A stretch of 64,000 nt of DNA, taken from assembly GCF_002746455.1 (NCBI RefSeq), contig NZ_NWUW01000018.1, positions 29,819 to 93,818 of the forward strand, read 5' to 3'. Origin of the DNA: Bacillus fungorum (lineage in GTDB: Bacteria > Bacillota > Bacilli > Bacillales > Bacillaceae_G). The notes under the pieces were generated by a model, which was not told the DNA's origin, made no database searches, and saw nothing but the letters and a program-made list of their open reading frames with translations. Every line of letters starts with the position of its first letter. Positions within the stretch are counted from its first letter, which is position 1. The position numbers were made by a program, and so were the translations under genes. This document shows, piece after piece, positions 1 to 9,053 of the stretch.

Positions 1-117
1 TCCACTATATGTTAATGCATCAAAATTAATAATTTTATATGTTTCATAGCTTTGTAACATATAATGCACGAAATTACTTCCAATAAATCCGGCCCCACCT
101 GTTACTAATATATTCAT
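1..117 (-). CDS. rfbB: dTDP-glucose 4,6-dehydratase, N-terminal part (cut by window edge)
   Basis: Only the first 39 codons are present; the gene runs off the left edge. The translation starts MNILVTGGAGFIGSNF, the GxxGxxG dinucleotide-binding turn of extended short-chain dehydrogenases, and continues with the INFDALTYSG stretch typical of RfbB/RmlB. The enzyme converts dTDP-glucose to dTDP-4-keto-6-deoxyglucose, the second step towards dTDP-L-rhamnose. It lies 15 bp behind rfbC in the same minus-strand operon, which supports the call. An rfbD reductase would be expected just outside the window. Confidence 0.9.
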   Translation of the reverse strand, partial: MNILVTGGAGFIGSNFVHYMLQSYETYKIINFDALTYSG

Positions 118-132
118 AAACAACTCTCCTAC

Positions 133-678
133 TCAAAAACTATCTTCACATTCCTGAAGTGATGGTAATATTCGATCTTTGTCAGACAAAATAGGACTTG
201 TTACCGGCCATGGAATTGCTAAGTCTTTATCGTCCCAAAGTACCCCTGAGTCATGATCGGCACTATAATACTCATCTACTTTATACATAACAATAGTATG
301 CGGGACAAGTGTACAAAAACCATGTGCAAATCCTTTTGGCACTAATAATTGCCGATGATTATCCGCACTTAAAATATATCCTCTCCACTGTTTAAACGTT
401 GGTGAATCTTTTCGCAAATCAACGATAACGTCATAAATTGCTCCTTGCATAACTTGAATAAGTTTCGTTTGTGCTTTCGGATTTTTTTGAAAGTGTAATC
501 CCCGAATCGTTCCCGCTTCTGCTGAATAAGAAACATTATCCTGTACAAATAAATACGTAACTCCTAATGTTTCTAGCACCTTCTTATTATAGCTTTCAGT
601 AAAAAAGCCTCGCTCATCTCCAAATAACCTCGGTTCTAACAATTTTGCGTCAATAAAGTTTGTTTCTATAACTTTCAT
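133..678 (-). CDS. rfbC: dTDP-4-dehydrorhamnose 3,5-epimerase
   Basis: This 181-residue protein has the usual length for RfbC/RmlC. It carries the RGLHFQ motif with the family's catalytic histidine near residue 62, and the cupin-type core (VIVDLRKDSPTF, LLVPKGFAHGF). It epimerises dTDP-4-keto-6-deoxyglucose at C3 and C5, the third step of dTDP-rhamnose synthesis. It sits 8 bp downstream of rfbA and just before rfbB. In the B. cereus group rhamnose is a main sugar of the BclA glycan, so the nearby bclA suggests a spore-surface role; that link is inference. Confidence 0.95.
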   Translation of the reverse strand: MKVIETNFIDAKLLEPRLFGDERGFFTESYNKKVLETLGVTYLFVQDNVSYSAEAGTIRGLHFQKNPKAQTKLIQVMQGAIYDVIVDLRKDSPTFKQWRGYILSADNHRQLLVPKGFAHGFCTLVPHTIVMYKVDEYYSADHDSGVLWDDKDLAIPWPVTSPILSDKDRILPSLQECEDSF

Positions 679-686
679 ATTCTCAC

Positions 687-1424
687 CTATTCTCCGTTAA
701 ACTGTCTACCAAAGTTTATATCCCGTGCTAACGTATTCGCCTTTTGAAGAGAAACGTGAGTTCCCGCATCAGTCCACCAACCGCTCATTTCATTATAGGT
801 AAGTGCTCCTCGTTTTAAATACCAATTATTGATATCTGTAATTTCAAGTTCTCCCCTTGCAGAAGGTTTTAATTCTTTGATATAAGAAAAGACTTTTGAA
901 TCATACAAATAAATTCCTGTAACTGCATAGGAACTTTTCGGCTCTTTCGGCTTTTCTTCAATTTCAATTATTTTTCGGTTTTCAATATGTGCTACACCAA
1001 ATCTCTCCGGATCATCTACAGATTGCAGCAGTACTTTCGCACCTTCTTTTTGATTTGCAAACTCTTCAACGTACGGACGAATGTCATCTGAAAAAATATT
1101 ATCCCCTAATATAACTACCATACGATCGCTCCCGACGAAATCCTCACAAAGCCCTAATGCTTGTGCAATTCCGCCAGCCTTATCTTGCACACGATACGTA
1201 AAGGACACGCCAAACTCTTGACCACTTCCTAAAAAACTAACAACATCCCCCATATGCTCTTTACCTGTAATAATCATAATATCTGTAATCTCGCATTGTT
1301 TCAGCTTATATACCGCATGATAAATCATTGGATAACGTCCAACAGGAAGCAAATGTTTATTTGTTACTTTCGTTATTGGATATAATCTCGATCCTGTTCC
1401 ACCTGCTAAAATAATTCCTTTCAC
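687..1424 (-). CDS. rfbA: glucose-1-phosphate thymidylyltransferase
   Basis: The 245-residue protein opens with the nucleotidyltransferase signature GGTGSRLYPIT followed by KHLLPV (roughly residues 8-28). It also has the VVILGDNIF metal-binding stretch and EIEEKPKEPKS. It joins dTTP and glucose-1-phosphate to give dTDP-glucose, the first step of dTDP-rhamnose synthesis. At 245 residues it is the short form, lacking the C-terminal extension of the roughly 290-residue enterobacterial RmlA. It is followed closely by rfbC and preceded by two glycosyltransferase-like genes, all on the minus strand. Confidence 0.95.
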   Translation of the reverse strand: MKGIILAGGTGSRLYPITKVTNKHLLPVGRYPMIYHAVYKLKQCEITDIMIITGKEHMGDVVSFLGSGQEFGVSFTYRVQDKAGGIAQALGLCEDFVGSDRMVVILGDNIFSDDIRPYVEEFANQKEGAKVLLQSVDDPERFGVAHIENRKIIEIEEKPKEPKSSYAVTGIYLYDSKVFSYIKELKPSARGELEITDINNWYLKRGALTYNEMSGWWTDAGTHVSLQKANTLARDINFGRQFNGE

Positions 1425-1438
1425 CCTGCATCTCTCCC

Positions 1439-2119
1439 TTATGATGGAGATAGTATATCTTTGTAATGTTCTACAAGCACTTTCCGATACTTTTCATATG
1501 TATCCCCATCAAACTCATCTCCGTTGTAATGAATACACCATAAATTTGCTTGATTCGGGATACCAATTAAATAACCAGCCTTTTGAAACTCTAGAGACTG
1601 CGACACATCATAAAAGTGGAATCCCTGAAACAAATCTTCTCGCCATGGAATATCATATTGTGTGGCCATGAGTAAACCGTCAATTGCCTGAACTGACATA
1701 AATGATTGATTATCATAAAATATCTGATCTAAATTCAATAATTGATAATTCTGTCTTCTATACTCAATCACTTTCCCTACTAAATTTTTCCCTTCCCACC
1801 ATATCCCGTTACTCGGTAAAAATTGAGCACCAGCTACTCCAATTAAACCAAGTTTTTCATTTTCTTTAAAAAGAGAAATGAGTGTATAAAACATCTCTCG
1901 ATTAATGAGGTAAGTATCTTGATGTATATACACTTTGTACTTCGCTGGATATGAAAGCGCTCGGTTGTACGCACTTGCCATACTTTTTGCATCGCGTATC
2001 GGAAAAATTTGCACAGCATAGCCAGGGGGAACAAAAAGATTTCTTATTTGTCTCTCGCATTGTTTGAACATCTCTTCATTATTTACACAAACAACGACTA
2101 ATATTGTATAATCTTTCAC
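1439..2119 (-). CDS. glycosyltransferase-like protein, tandem copy 2
   Basis: This 226-residue protein resembles GT2-like proteins related to the StrF family. Visible blocks are the N-terminal strand YTILVVVCVNNEEMF, AYNRALSYPAKYKVYIHQD with the HQD acidic site, and the conserved IDGLLMATQYDIPWREDLF and FYDVSQSLEF blocks. It is clearly a tandem paralogue of the gene at 2116-2826. Its start overlaps the stop of that gene by 4 bp, an arrangement suggesting translational coupling. Its place beside rfbA and in the bclA region suggests it adds a sugar to a rhamnose-containing spore glycan. Donor and acceptor cannot be read from the sequence. Confidence 0.75.
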   Translation of the reverse strand: MKDYTILVVVCVNNEEMFKQCERQIRNLFVPPGYAVQIFPIRDAKSMASAYNRALSYPAKYKVYIHQDTYLINREMFYTLISLFKENEKLGLIGVAGAQFLPSNGIWWEGKNLVGKVIEYRRQNYQLLNLDQIFYDNQSFMSVQAIDGLLMATQYDIPWREDLFQGFHFYDVSQSLEFQKAGYLIGIPNQANLWCIHYNGDEFDGDTYEKYRKVLVEHYKDILSPS

Positions 2120-2826
2120 TTTGTAATCACCCCCCCTATTCTTCCTTCCTTCTTTCCATCTGACATATAGTGCTCCACAAATATTTTTCTGTACTTTTCG
2201 TAGTTCGTCATATTTATATCAAAATGATAATGAATACACCAAGCATCACGCTGTACAGGTACACCGACAGTATATCCCGCTTTTTTAAATTCAAACGATT
2301 GAGATACATCATAAAAATCAAACCCGTCGAATAAGTCATCACGCCACGGAATGTCATATTGTGTTGCCATCAGTAGCCCATCAATACATTCTACAGGAAT
2401 AAACGTTTTTGATTCATGGAATGGTTGCTCTAAACTTGCCATATAAAACAAATCATTCATATAACCAATGACCTTTCCTACAATTCCATGCCCTTCGTTC
2501 CATACACCAGTCGGAGGAACATATTGCGCTCCAACCATCCCAATCATACCAAGGTGTTCATGTTCCTCAAATAATTGAAGTAATCCGTATAAAAAAGCCC
2601 TATTTATAATAAAAACATCTTGATGTAAATACACTTTATACTTCGCTGGATGCGAAATGGCTTGATTGTATCCACTCGTCATACTTTTCGCATTTCGAAT
2701 CGGCATAAATTGGACAATATACCCTGGCGGTACTAACAATTGCAATATATGTCGCACGCAGTTTGCATACAATTTCCGATCATTTATACATGTAACAAAT
2801 AATATTGTTTTGTCTGCAGCACTCAT
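2116..2826 (-). CDS. glycosyltransferase-like protein, tandem copy 1
   Basis: At 236 residues it is the paralogue of 1439-2119 and shares the blocks SYPAKYKVY/SHPAKYKVY, IDGLLMATQYDIPWR and FYDVSQS-EF-KAGY. It overlaps the next gene and the preceding methyltransferase gene by 4 bp each, so the three are surely cotranscribed. The two copies differ most at the N-terminus and in the C-terminal tail (CIHYHFDINMTN here, CIHYNGDEFDGD there), so they may use different acceptors. No signal peptide or membrane segment is visible, consistent with a cytoplasmic enzyme. Confidence 0.75.
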   Translation of the reverse strand: MSAADKTILFVTCINDRKLYANCVRHILQLLVPPGYIVQFMPIRNAKSMTSGYNQAISHPAKYKVYLHQDVFIINRAFLYGLLQLFEEHEHLGMIGMVGAQYVPPTGVWNEGHGIVGKVIGYMNDLFYMASLEQPFHESKTFIPVECIDGLLMATQYDIPWRDDLFDGFDFYDVSQSFEFKKAGYTVGVPVQRDAWCIHYHFDINMTNYEKYRKIFVEHYMSDGKKEGRIGGVITK

Positions 2827-3512
2827 AATTGTGATTTTTCAGCTTCAATAATATACTGAAATACAACTGTCTCAGCCATGAAGCCACTTCCAAGACGATA
2901 TTTTTTACAAATTCCATATAACTCCTCAATAAGCGGCTCATACATTTTATGATCAACATATACACGATCTACTTTACTAATAACATATCCTGCTTTTAAA
3001 AACATTCTTAGCATTTCATTAAATGTAAAGAAACGAATATGTGTTTTATCTAATAAACCATATTCTGTATACGTCCAGTTTCCGGCAAGTAAGGGAGCTA
3101 ATACTGAAATATGAGCAACGTTTGGTATACTTGCTAAAATCACACCATTTTTCTTTATATATGGCTTAACCTTTTCAATCACAGCCCACGGATCAAATAA
3201 ATGCTCTAATACATCTCCAAATAGGATGCAATCAAATTGCCCCTCCTCATAAGGAAGATCTATTTTTTCTATATCCCCTAAAATAACATGATCTAGTCTT
3301 TCTTTCGCTTTTTCTGCCGCCTCTGGAAATGCCTCAATTCCTGATACACGTGTACCATTTTCTTTAATAGCTGCTCCCAATGCACCGCTCGAGCAACCAA
3401 TATCGAGAACTTCTTTCCATTCCTTCTTTATATGCTTTAATAAATTCGGATTCGCTGCATTATAATAATGCTCGGACTTTTCTTCATATAAAGTATTTTT
3501 TTCCCGATTCAT
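2823..3512 (-). CDS. class I SAM-dependent methyltransferase
   Basis: The protein shows the Rossmann methyltransferase pattern: motif I VLDIGCSSGALG at about residues 36-47, an acidic residue after the second strand (SGIEAFPEA) and the motif IV region CILFGDVLEHL. The chosen ATG at 3512 has an AGGAG ribosome site 8 nt upstream; a GTG nine bases further upstream sits too close to that site. It is the first gene of the glycan operon. BclA glycans of this group contain O-methylated rhamnose, so a sugar O-methyltransferase is a reasonable guess, but the substrate is not proven by sequence. Confidence 0.8.
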   Translation of the reverse strand: MNREKNTLYEEKSEHYYNAANPNLLKHIKKEWKEVLDIGCSSGALGAAIKENGTRVSGIEAFPEAAEKAKERLDHVILGDIEKIDLPYEEGQFDCILFGDVLEHLFDPWAVIEKVKPYIKKNGVILASIPNVAHISVLAPLLAGNWTYTEYGLLDKTHIRFFTFNEMLRMFLKAGYVISKVDRVYVDHKMYEPLIEELYGICKKYRLGSGFMAETVVFQYIIEAEKSQL

Positions 3513-3772
3513 TTCACACACTCCTTATGTAAATTGAATTTGAAATATAAATCTCATATGAATCCTATAAAGTGAAACTTTAATCAGCAATGGTTTTGTT
3601 CATTCCCACTGATTATTAGCCCACATCAATCGGTTATTTACGGACATCCTGATTCCTACAAATATTGTAATAAAAGATGTTATCTGTAGGGACTATATTA
3701 CTGATACTCTAATATATAGCCCCTCTCTTAGAGTTAGAATAACTATAAGTCATTTCTTAAAAATGAAACTTA

Positions 3773-4870
3773 TTACAATTTATATTGTTTATCAAAAAGG
3801 CTCCGAAAATATTTACGGTTATATTCAATTACAGCATTATTCGGGACATAAGAAGCTGCTAATTCATTGTAATAATACGCTTTGTCTTGCTCTCCTAACT
3901 TGCTATAACACATACACATTTGTAAATAGGGTAGCCATGTGTAGCTAGCTGGACTATGGAAAGGACTCTCCGTTGCTATTGGTACTTCCGTTGCAAGTTT
4001 AAACCAAAATATCGCTTCATTATATTTTTGTTGTTCCATATATATATGTCCTATTCTTGTACAATTCTCTCCTCTAGGGACATCATACCGAAACGACTTC
4101 ACACAAGATTCGATTGCCTTCTCCCACATTCCGAGCTTGGCATAGCAATCTCCTAACTTACCACATGCATAAATCTTCTCTTCATACCATCCTTCATCTT
4201 GATTAAGAAATGTTTCATATAGAAGAACTGCATCATCATATTTTTGGTTATCCATAGATTCATTTGCGTAATAAAATAAATCTCTCGGACTCAATTCTTC
4301 TCCTGCAGCTACAGTATTTTGAAAAATTTTTAAATTACGATCTGTTACTTTTTTTTCTTTTTTATGTGTAATAGCAACATTACTACTAAAAGTCTCACCA
4401 GAAATAGCTAAATACTCATGAACCTTTCCAAACCATTGAAATTGTTTTTCACGCTTTACAAGCCGATTTCTTTTTGTACAATATAAAGGTTTCCCGTTAG
4501 AATCCATTGTAAGGTGATAAGGCATCGAAACAGCATCAATTTTAGGATCTAATTCCCTTTTTAAGAGTTTCAATGATTCTTGAGCATCTTCTAATAATAC
4601 GTCATCTGCATCTAACCACAATATATACTCTTGCGTCGCTTTTGAAAAAGAAAAATTTCTTGCTGCTGCAAAATCATCAACCCACTGGAAATCATATATG
4701 TTAGGAGTGTATTTCTCTACGATTTCTTTCGTTCGATCGATGGAACCTGTATCAACTACTATAATTTCATCCACAATCTTCTCAACTGTGTCTAAACAAC
4801 GGGCTATTGTCTCTTCCTCATCTCGAACAATCATACATAAACTAATTGTAATTCCTTGCTTGTTCAACAT
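3773..4870 (-). CDS. GT2 glycosyltransferase with TPR-like C-terminus
   Basis: The protein begins with a GT-A fold: ISLCMIVRDEEETIARCL, IVDEIIVVDTGSIDRT, and the DxD-type motif LWLDADDVL near residue 95. The second half is a run of helical TPR-like repeats (YANESMDNQKYDDAVLLYE, CYAKLGMWEKAIES, HIYMEQQKYNEAIFWF). This layout matches SunS-like and related protein or peptide glycosyltransferases of Firmicutes. The ATG at 4870 follows a GAAGAGGGTG site; a start seven codons upstream is less likely. It lies between the rfb operon and bclA and is divergent from bclA, so it is a good candidate for initiating or extending the BclA glycan (inference). Confidence 0.8.
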   Translation of the reverse strand: MLNKQGITISLCMIVRDEEETIARCLDTVEKIVDEIIVVDTGSIDRTKEIVEKYTPNIYDFQWVDDFAAARNFSFSKATQEYILWLDADDVLLEDAQESLKLLKRELDPKIDAVSMPYHLTMDSNGKPLYCTKRNRLVKREKQFQWFGKVHEYLAISGETFSSNVAITHKKEKKVTDRNLKIFQNTVAAGEELSPRDLFYYANESMDNQKYDDAVLLYETFLNQDEGWYEEKIYACGKLGDCYAKLGMWEKAIESCVKSFRYDVPRGENCTRIGHIYMEQQKYNEAIFWFKLATEVPIATESPFHSPASYTWLPYLQMCMCYSKLGEQDKAYYYNELAASYVPNNAVIEYNRKYFRSLFDKQYKL

Positions 4871-5035
4871 AATCACCCTCTTCCAAATCAATCATATGTT
4901 ATACATATACTAAACTTTCCATTTTTTTTAATTATTCAAGTAGTTTAAGATTTCTTTTCAATAATTCAAATGTTCGTGTCATTTTCTTTCGGTTTCGCAT
5001 CTACTATATAATGAACGCTTTATGGAGGTGATTTT

Positions 5036-5707
5036 ATGTCAAATAATAATTATTCAGATGGATTAAATCCCGATGAAGCTTTATCAGCTAGTGCATTTGA
5101 CCCTAATCTTGTAGGACCAACATTACCACCGATACCGCCATTTACTCTTCCGTCTGGACCTACCGGACCTACTGGACCTACCGGGCCTACTGGACCATCC
5201 GGGCCTACTGGACCTACTGGACCTACCGGGCCTACTGGACCTACCGGGCCTACTGGACCTACCGGGCCTACTGGACCTACCGGGCCTACTGGACCATCCG
5301 GACTAGGACTACCAGCAGGACTGTATGCATTTAACTCCGGTGGGATTTCTTTAGATATTGGGGTTAATAATCCAGTACCATTTAATACCGTTGGATCTCA
5401 GTTTGGTACAGCAATTTTCCAATTAGATGATGATACTTTCGTAATTAGTGAAACTGGATTCTATAAAATTACTGTTATCGCATATACTGTATCAGTAGGT
5501 ATATTAGGAGGACTTTCAATTCAAGTAAACGGAGTACCTGTACCAGGTACCGGAACAAGTTTAATCTCAGTTGGAGCACCTATCGTAGTTCAAGCAATTA
5601 CGCAAATTACGATGACTCCATCATTAGTTGAAGTAATCGTTACTGGGCTTGGGCTATCATTAGCTCTTGGTACGAGTGCATCCATTATTATTGAAAAAAT
5701 TGCTTAA
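5036..5707 (+). CDS. bclA: BclA exosporium collagen-like glycoprotein (short repeat form)
   Basis: This 223-residue protein has the three BclA parts. The N-terminal region holds the exosporium-targeting motif ([16 protein letters not shown], residues 21-36). The collagen-like stalk spans residues 41-88 and has exactly 16 triplets, 14 GPT and 2 GPS. The C-terminal domain of about 135 residues ([13 protein letters not shown] to [10 protein letters not shown]) is the TNF-like trimer-forming head. BclA forms the hair-like nap on the spore exosporium and is O-glycosylated on threonines of the stalk. A GGAGGTG ribosome site precedes the ATG, and TATATAAT lies about 30 bp upstream. The stalk is short compared with many B. 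anthracis alleles, whose repeat number is known to vary. Confidence 0.95.
   Translation: MSNNNYSDGLNPDEALSASAFDPNLVGPTLPPIPPFTLPSGPTGPTGPTGPTGPSGPTGPTGPTGPTGPTGPTGPTGPTGPTGPTGPSGLGLPAGLYAFNSGGISLDIGVNNPVPFNTVGSQFGTAIFQLDDDTFVISETGFYKITVIAYTVSVGILGGLSIQVNGVPVPGTGTSLISVGAPIVVQAITQITMTPSLVEVIVTGLGLSLALGTSASIIIEKIA
5157..5302 (+). repeat. collagen-coding tandem repeat inside bclA
   Basis: Degenerate 9- and 18-bp units of the type GGACCTACCGGGCCTACT are repeated head to tail. They encode the Gly-Pro-Thr stalk of BclA. Near-identical units are prone to slippage, so copy number probably differs among strains. Confidence 0.9.
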
Positions 5708-5717
5708 TTTTTTACTT

Positions 5718-5751
5718 AGCAGTAAAACTGATATCAGTTTTACTGCTTTTT
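5718..5751 (+). terminator. terminator after bclA
   Basis: A perfect 30-bp palindrome (two 15-bp arms meeting at GATATC) is followed directly by a T run, 10 bp after the bclA stop codon. This is a classic intrinsic terminator. Confidence 0.9.
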
Positions 5752-5829
5752 CAATGGTAAATTCAATCATTAAATCTCACTCTTCTACATAGTCATAATA
5801 GTGTATGACATTTTGCAGGAGGCACAAAT

Positions 5830-6675
5830 ATGGAAAATAAATCTGCTGTTCAACTTTATCTAGAGTTATTAAAGAAAACAATTTTATTTGAAATATGGCT
5901 GGAATACGAATCATACTTACCTGCTTCGTTACATATATCTAAGGAATTATCATATGAGCCAGTTACAGTTCCACTTCCTTTATTGATTAAGCAGTACGTA
6001 GAAAATCATAATTTAAAAATTATTGAACCTACCGTTTCAAAAAGCGAACGTCATGGTGGAAACGATTGGCCAAGAGCAGCACACAGTATGATTGGTCGAA
6101 AACGTATGAACCAATTACATGAAGCAATGGAAACGGTTGTTCGAGAGAATATAGCAGGTGATTTTATTGAAACTGGTGTATGGCGCGGGGGATCTTGTAT
6201 TTTTATGAATGGTTTTTTACAAGCAAACAACATTACGGATCGTAATGTGTGGGTTGCTGATTCGTTTGAAGGTCTGCCGGCACCTAACTTAGAACAATAT
6301 CCGAAAGATTATGGTGATTATTTACACACATTCGATTACTTACGCGTTTCTTTAGAACAAGTTCAAGAAAACTTTAGAAAATATGATTTATTAAATGATC
6401 AGGTGAAATTTTTAAAGGGCTGGTTTAAAGATACATTACCTTCAGCACCAATAGAAAAAATTGCAATTGCTCGCCTTGATGGCGATATGTATGAATCAAC
6501 GATGGATAGTCTTGTAAACTTATATGAAAAAGTTTCAACAGGTGGATATATCATTATTGATGATTACGCATTAATAACATGTGCAGAGGCCGTAACAGAT
6601 TTCAGAAATGAAAGAAATTTAAAAGCTCCTATGACTAAAATTGATGATTTCGGTATTTTTTGGCGAAAAGAATAG
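5830..6675 (+). CDS. TylF/MycF-family methyltransferase
   Basis: The 281-residue protein has the hallmarks of macrocin-type O-methyltransferases: IETGVWRGGSCIFMNGFL around residues 117-134, VWVADSFEGLP, LKGWFKDTLP, and the acidic pair in ARLDGDMYESTMDSL and YIIIDDYA. Family members methylate sugar hydroxyls with S-adenosylmethionine and a divalent metal. It starts 122 bp after bclA behind an AGGAGG site. Beside bclA and the rhamnose operon it is a plausible enzyme for O-methylated rhamnose or a terminal sugar of the BclA glycan. The exact position methylated is unknown. Confidence 0.8.
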   Translation: MENKSAVQLYLELLKKTILFEIWLEYESYLPASLHISKELSYEPVTVPLPLLIKQYVENHNLKIIEPTVSKSERHGGNDWPRAAHSMIGRKRMNQLHEAMETVVRENIAGDFIETGVWRGGSCIFMNGFLQANNITDRNVWVADSFEGLPAPNLEQYPKDYGDYLHTFDYLRVSLEQVQENFRKYDLLNDQVKFLKGWFKDTLPSAPIEKIAIARLDGDMYESTMDSLVNLYEKVSTGGYIIIDDYALITCAEAVTDFRNERNLKAPMTKIDDFGIFWRKE

Positions 6676-6812
6676 AATAAAAAATTATTTAATTGAGGGG
6701 TGCTATTACACTAATTTTATTCATGAGAAACAATCCTGTAATAAATAAAAGCAAAGCTCCCCTCACCATAAATTAGAAAATTCCTACTTTACTATAAGAA
6801 ATGCGTGAATTT

Positions 6813-7167
6813 ATGAACGAAAAGGAGAAGAAAATTACATTAATCCCACCTCCTACCTACAGAATTAGGACATTACGTATGGGAGATTGCACGAGTTCTA
6901 AAAAAATATGGAAAATATTTCATTACTTTCTTTTTAATTAACTCTGAATCATCCTATTACTTAAATGCAGGATTAAGCACATTAGTTTTTTATAATCAAA
7001 TTAACAATTGTTATGTTCTGAATAAAGATATTCCTAATCCACTAAATAAATATGGTTTAGAAATAATAAATAATCCCCATTACAGTTCATGGTGTGGTAG
7101 AACTGTGTACACAAGTCATCAAGATATTATTCTTACAAAAAAATTGCTGAAAGATAGTTGTATATGA
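6813..7167 (+). pseudogene. decayed gene, possibly sugar-related
   Basis: Two reading frames read as one broken protein. A short frame (NEKEKKITLIPPPT) shifts near 6860 into another that runs ELGHYVWEIARVLKKYGKYF and on to [10 protein letters not shown], ending at TGA 7165-7167. That stop overlaps the ATG of the next decayed gene as ATGA, so the two were once translationally coupled. A ribosome-like AAGGAG lies at 6822-6827. I do not recognise the family. Position between a sugar methyltransferase and a glycosyltransferase remnant suggests a lost member of the glycan cluster. Confidence 0.6.
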
Positions 7168-7740
7168 CTAATGAAAAAAAATCCCCTCTCGTTTCTATCC
7201 TTATTCCCACCTATAACCGACCTTATTATTTCAAAATTGCTCTAGACAGCGCATTAGCACAAACCTATCCAAACATTGAAATTATTAGATGATAGTACGA
7301 ATGATGAAACAGAAAGATTAATGAACACACATTATTTACCTAAGCATAAACACATAACTTACATTCGAAACGCCTATACTCTAGGACAATTTCATAACGC
7401 CCTTATGCTCGTAGAACAATCTAATGGAGAGTACATAAATTTTTTAATGGACGATGATGTATTTTATAGTAATAAAATCGAAAAAATGATGTTTTATTTC
7501 CACCAAGACTTAGATCAAAATCTCACACTTATTACATCCTATCGCACTTGGATTAATGATAATGGAGACATAATTGAACAACATCCCCCCATGAAAAAAT
7601 TATACGCTGAAGATACACATGCACGTCTTTCCCATTGTTCAAATATAATTACAAAAGAACTCCGTACAATATAGTCCATCACAAGGGGGGACTATTCCTT
7701 CCTTGTGATGTATGGCTTCCCTCAAATAGTGGAATAAATG
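7164..7740 (+). pseudogene. frameshifted GT2 glycosyltransferase remnant
   Basis: The frame from ATG 7164 gives the GT2 N-terminus ([20 protein letters not shown], then [10 protein letters not shown]) and hits a stop at 7290. The continuation [13 protein letters not shown] is found one frame away, running through YINFLMDDDVFYSNKIEK (the DxD-like metal site) to a stop at 7674. The expected junction NIEI-LDDST shows that bases were lost near 7285. A second break follows the ITKEL stretch, and no GT2 C-terminus follows. The gene is therefore inactive in this genome unless the breaks are sequencing errors. Confidence 0.75.
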
Positions 7741-7819
7741 TAACGGTAGTCTGCTTACATATTATTTTTTTCATGATGCCATCCATACTCTTACTAGATA
7801 ATAGAAAGGAATACATACA

Positions 7820-8980
7820 TTGAAAGATCCAAATTCTCAATATCAAATAGACTACATATTACTATTCATTTTATTTGCCATTGGGATTGTTAGTTGTTGT
7901 GCTATTGCAAGTGCGCAAGCCTCTTTACCACCATTTTTACAAAACATCAATTTTGTACTAAAGCAAGTCCAATGGTACTTCATTGGATTTATAGCCATTG
8001 GTGTTATTATGATTATCGATTTCGATCGTTATCAAAAAATTGCTTGGTATTTATATAGCTTTGCATTGGTACTACTTATTGGACTAGAACTTCAAGTACC
8101 AGGTGCCGTTACAATTAAAGGTGCTACCGCTTGGTACAGGCTCCCAGGCATCGGAAATTTTCAGCCTTCTGAAATTATGAAATTATTTTTAATTCTCGTC
8201 ATTGGACGAATTATATCCAATCACAACGAGAAATATTTTTCCAGAACAATACACGACGATTTTTTATTACTCGGAAAAATATGCGCAACAAGTTTGCCAC
8301 CACTCCTACTTATTGCAAAGGAACCTGATTTAGGAAACACGATGGTAATTTCAGCTATGCTCGCAGCAATGATATTAGTTTCTGGTATACGTTGGCGTTT
8401 TATTTTCGGGTTAGTTTCCGGTATTTTTGTAGCTGGCGTTACATTAACGTATATTTTTTTTACTTATACAAAATTCTTTAAAGCACACATTTTACAAGAA
8501 TATCAACTAAATCGCTTCTACGGCTGGTTAGCGCCATACAAATATGATGCGCAAGGCTATCAATTAAGACAAGCTTTCTTAGCTACTGGATCAGGGGAAA
8601 TGCACGGAAAAGGTTGGGAAAATGGACAAGTATACTTTCCAGAACCACATACAGATTTTATTTTCACTAATGTCGCTGAGCAATTCGGTTTTTTAGGAGC
8701 AAGTGTCATTATTGCACTTTTTTTCCTACTTATTTTCCGTATGATTCATATCGCTTTAGAAAGTAATGACCCTTTCGGTAGTTACATCTGCGCTGGCACA
8801 ATCGGAATGTTTACTTTTCAAGTATTTCAAAATATCGGGATGACCATCGGATTACTACCTATTACAGGCATCACATTACCCCTTATGAGCTACGGAGGAA
8901 GTTCCTTACTCACATACATGATAGCGATTGGATTTGTTTTAAACGTTCGCTCAAGAACAAAAGTCTTTATGTTCAACTGA
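7820..8980 (+). CDS. FtsW/RodA/SpoVE-family peptidoglycan polymerase
   Basis: A 386-residue polytopic membrane protein of the SEDS family with about ten hydrophobic segments. Conserved family blocks are [36 protein letters not shown] (the D in this block is catalytic in SEDS polymerases), the [15 protein letters not shown] loop and the C-terminal [12 protein letters not shown]. It probably polymerises lipid II during rod elongation or sporulation. The start is TTG behind AGAAAGGA. It stands alone between decayed glycan genes and prpE. RodA is a closer fit than FtsW by length, but no partner PBP gene is adjacent. Confidence 0.85.
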   Translation: MKDPNSQYQIDYILLFILFAIGIVSCCAIASAQASLPPFLQNINFVLKQVQWYFIGFIAIGVIMIIDFDRYQKIAWYLYSFALVLLIGLELQVPGAVTIKGATAWYRLPGIGNFQPSEIMKLFLILVIGRIISNHNEKYFSRTIHDDFLLLGKICATSLPPLLLIAKEPDLGNTMVISAMLAAMILVSGIRWRFIFGLVSGIFVAGVTLTYIFFTYTKFFKAHILQEYQLNRFYGWLAPYKYDAQGYQLRQAFLATGSGEMHGKGWENGQVYFPEPHTDFIFTNVAEQFGFLGASVIIALFFLLIFRMIHIALESNDPFGSYICAGTIGMFTFQVFQNIGMTIGLLPITGITLPLMSYGGSSLLTYMIAIGFVLNVRSRTKVFMFN

Positions 8981-9053
8981 AGCACAAAACGATATATTTT
9001 TATCTCTATCCTTTTTTAGATATACTAATGAAAAATATGATGGAGGTTTACAT

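Noticed and set aside
5157..5302. A CRISPR-like array
   Set aside because: The repeats are contiguous without spacers and encode the Gly-Pro-Thr stalk of BclA.
7635..7823. A 62-codon frame after the broken glycosyltransferase
   Set aside because: It has no ribosome site and no protein-like pattern, and overlaps the start of the SEDS-family gene.
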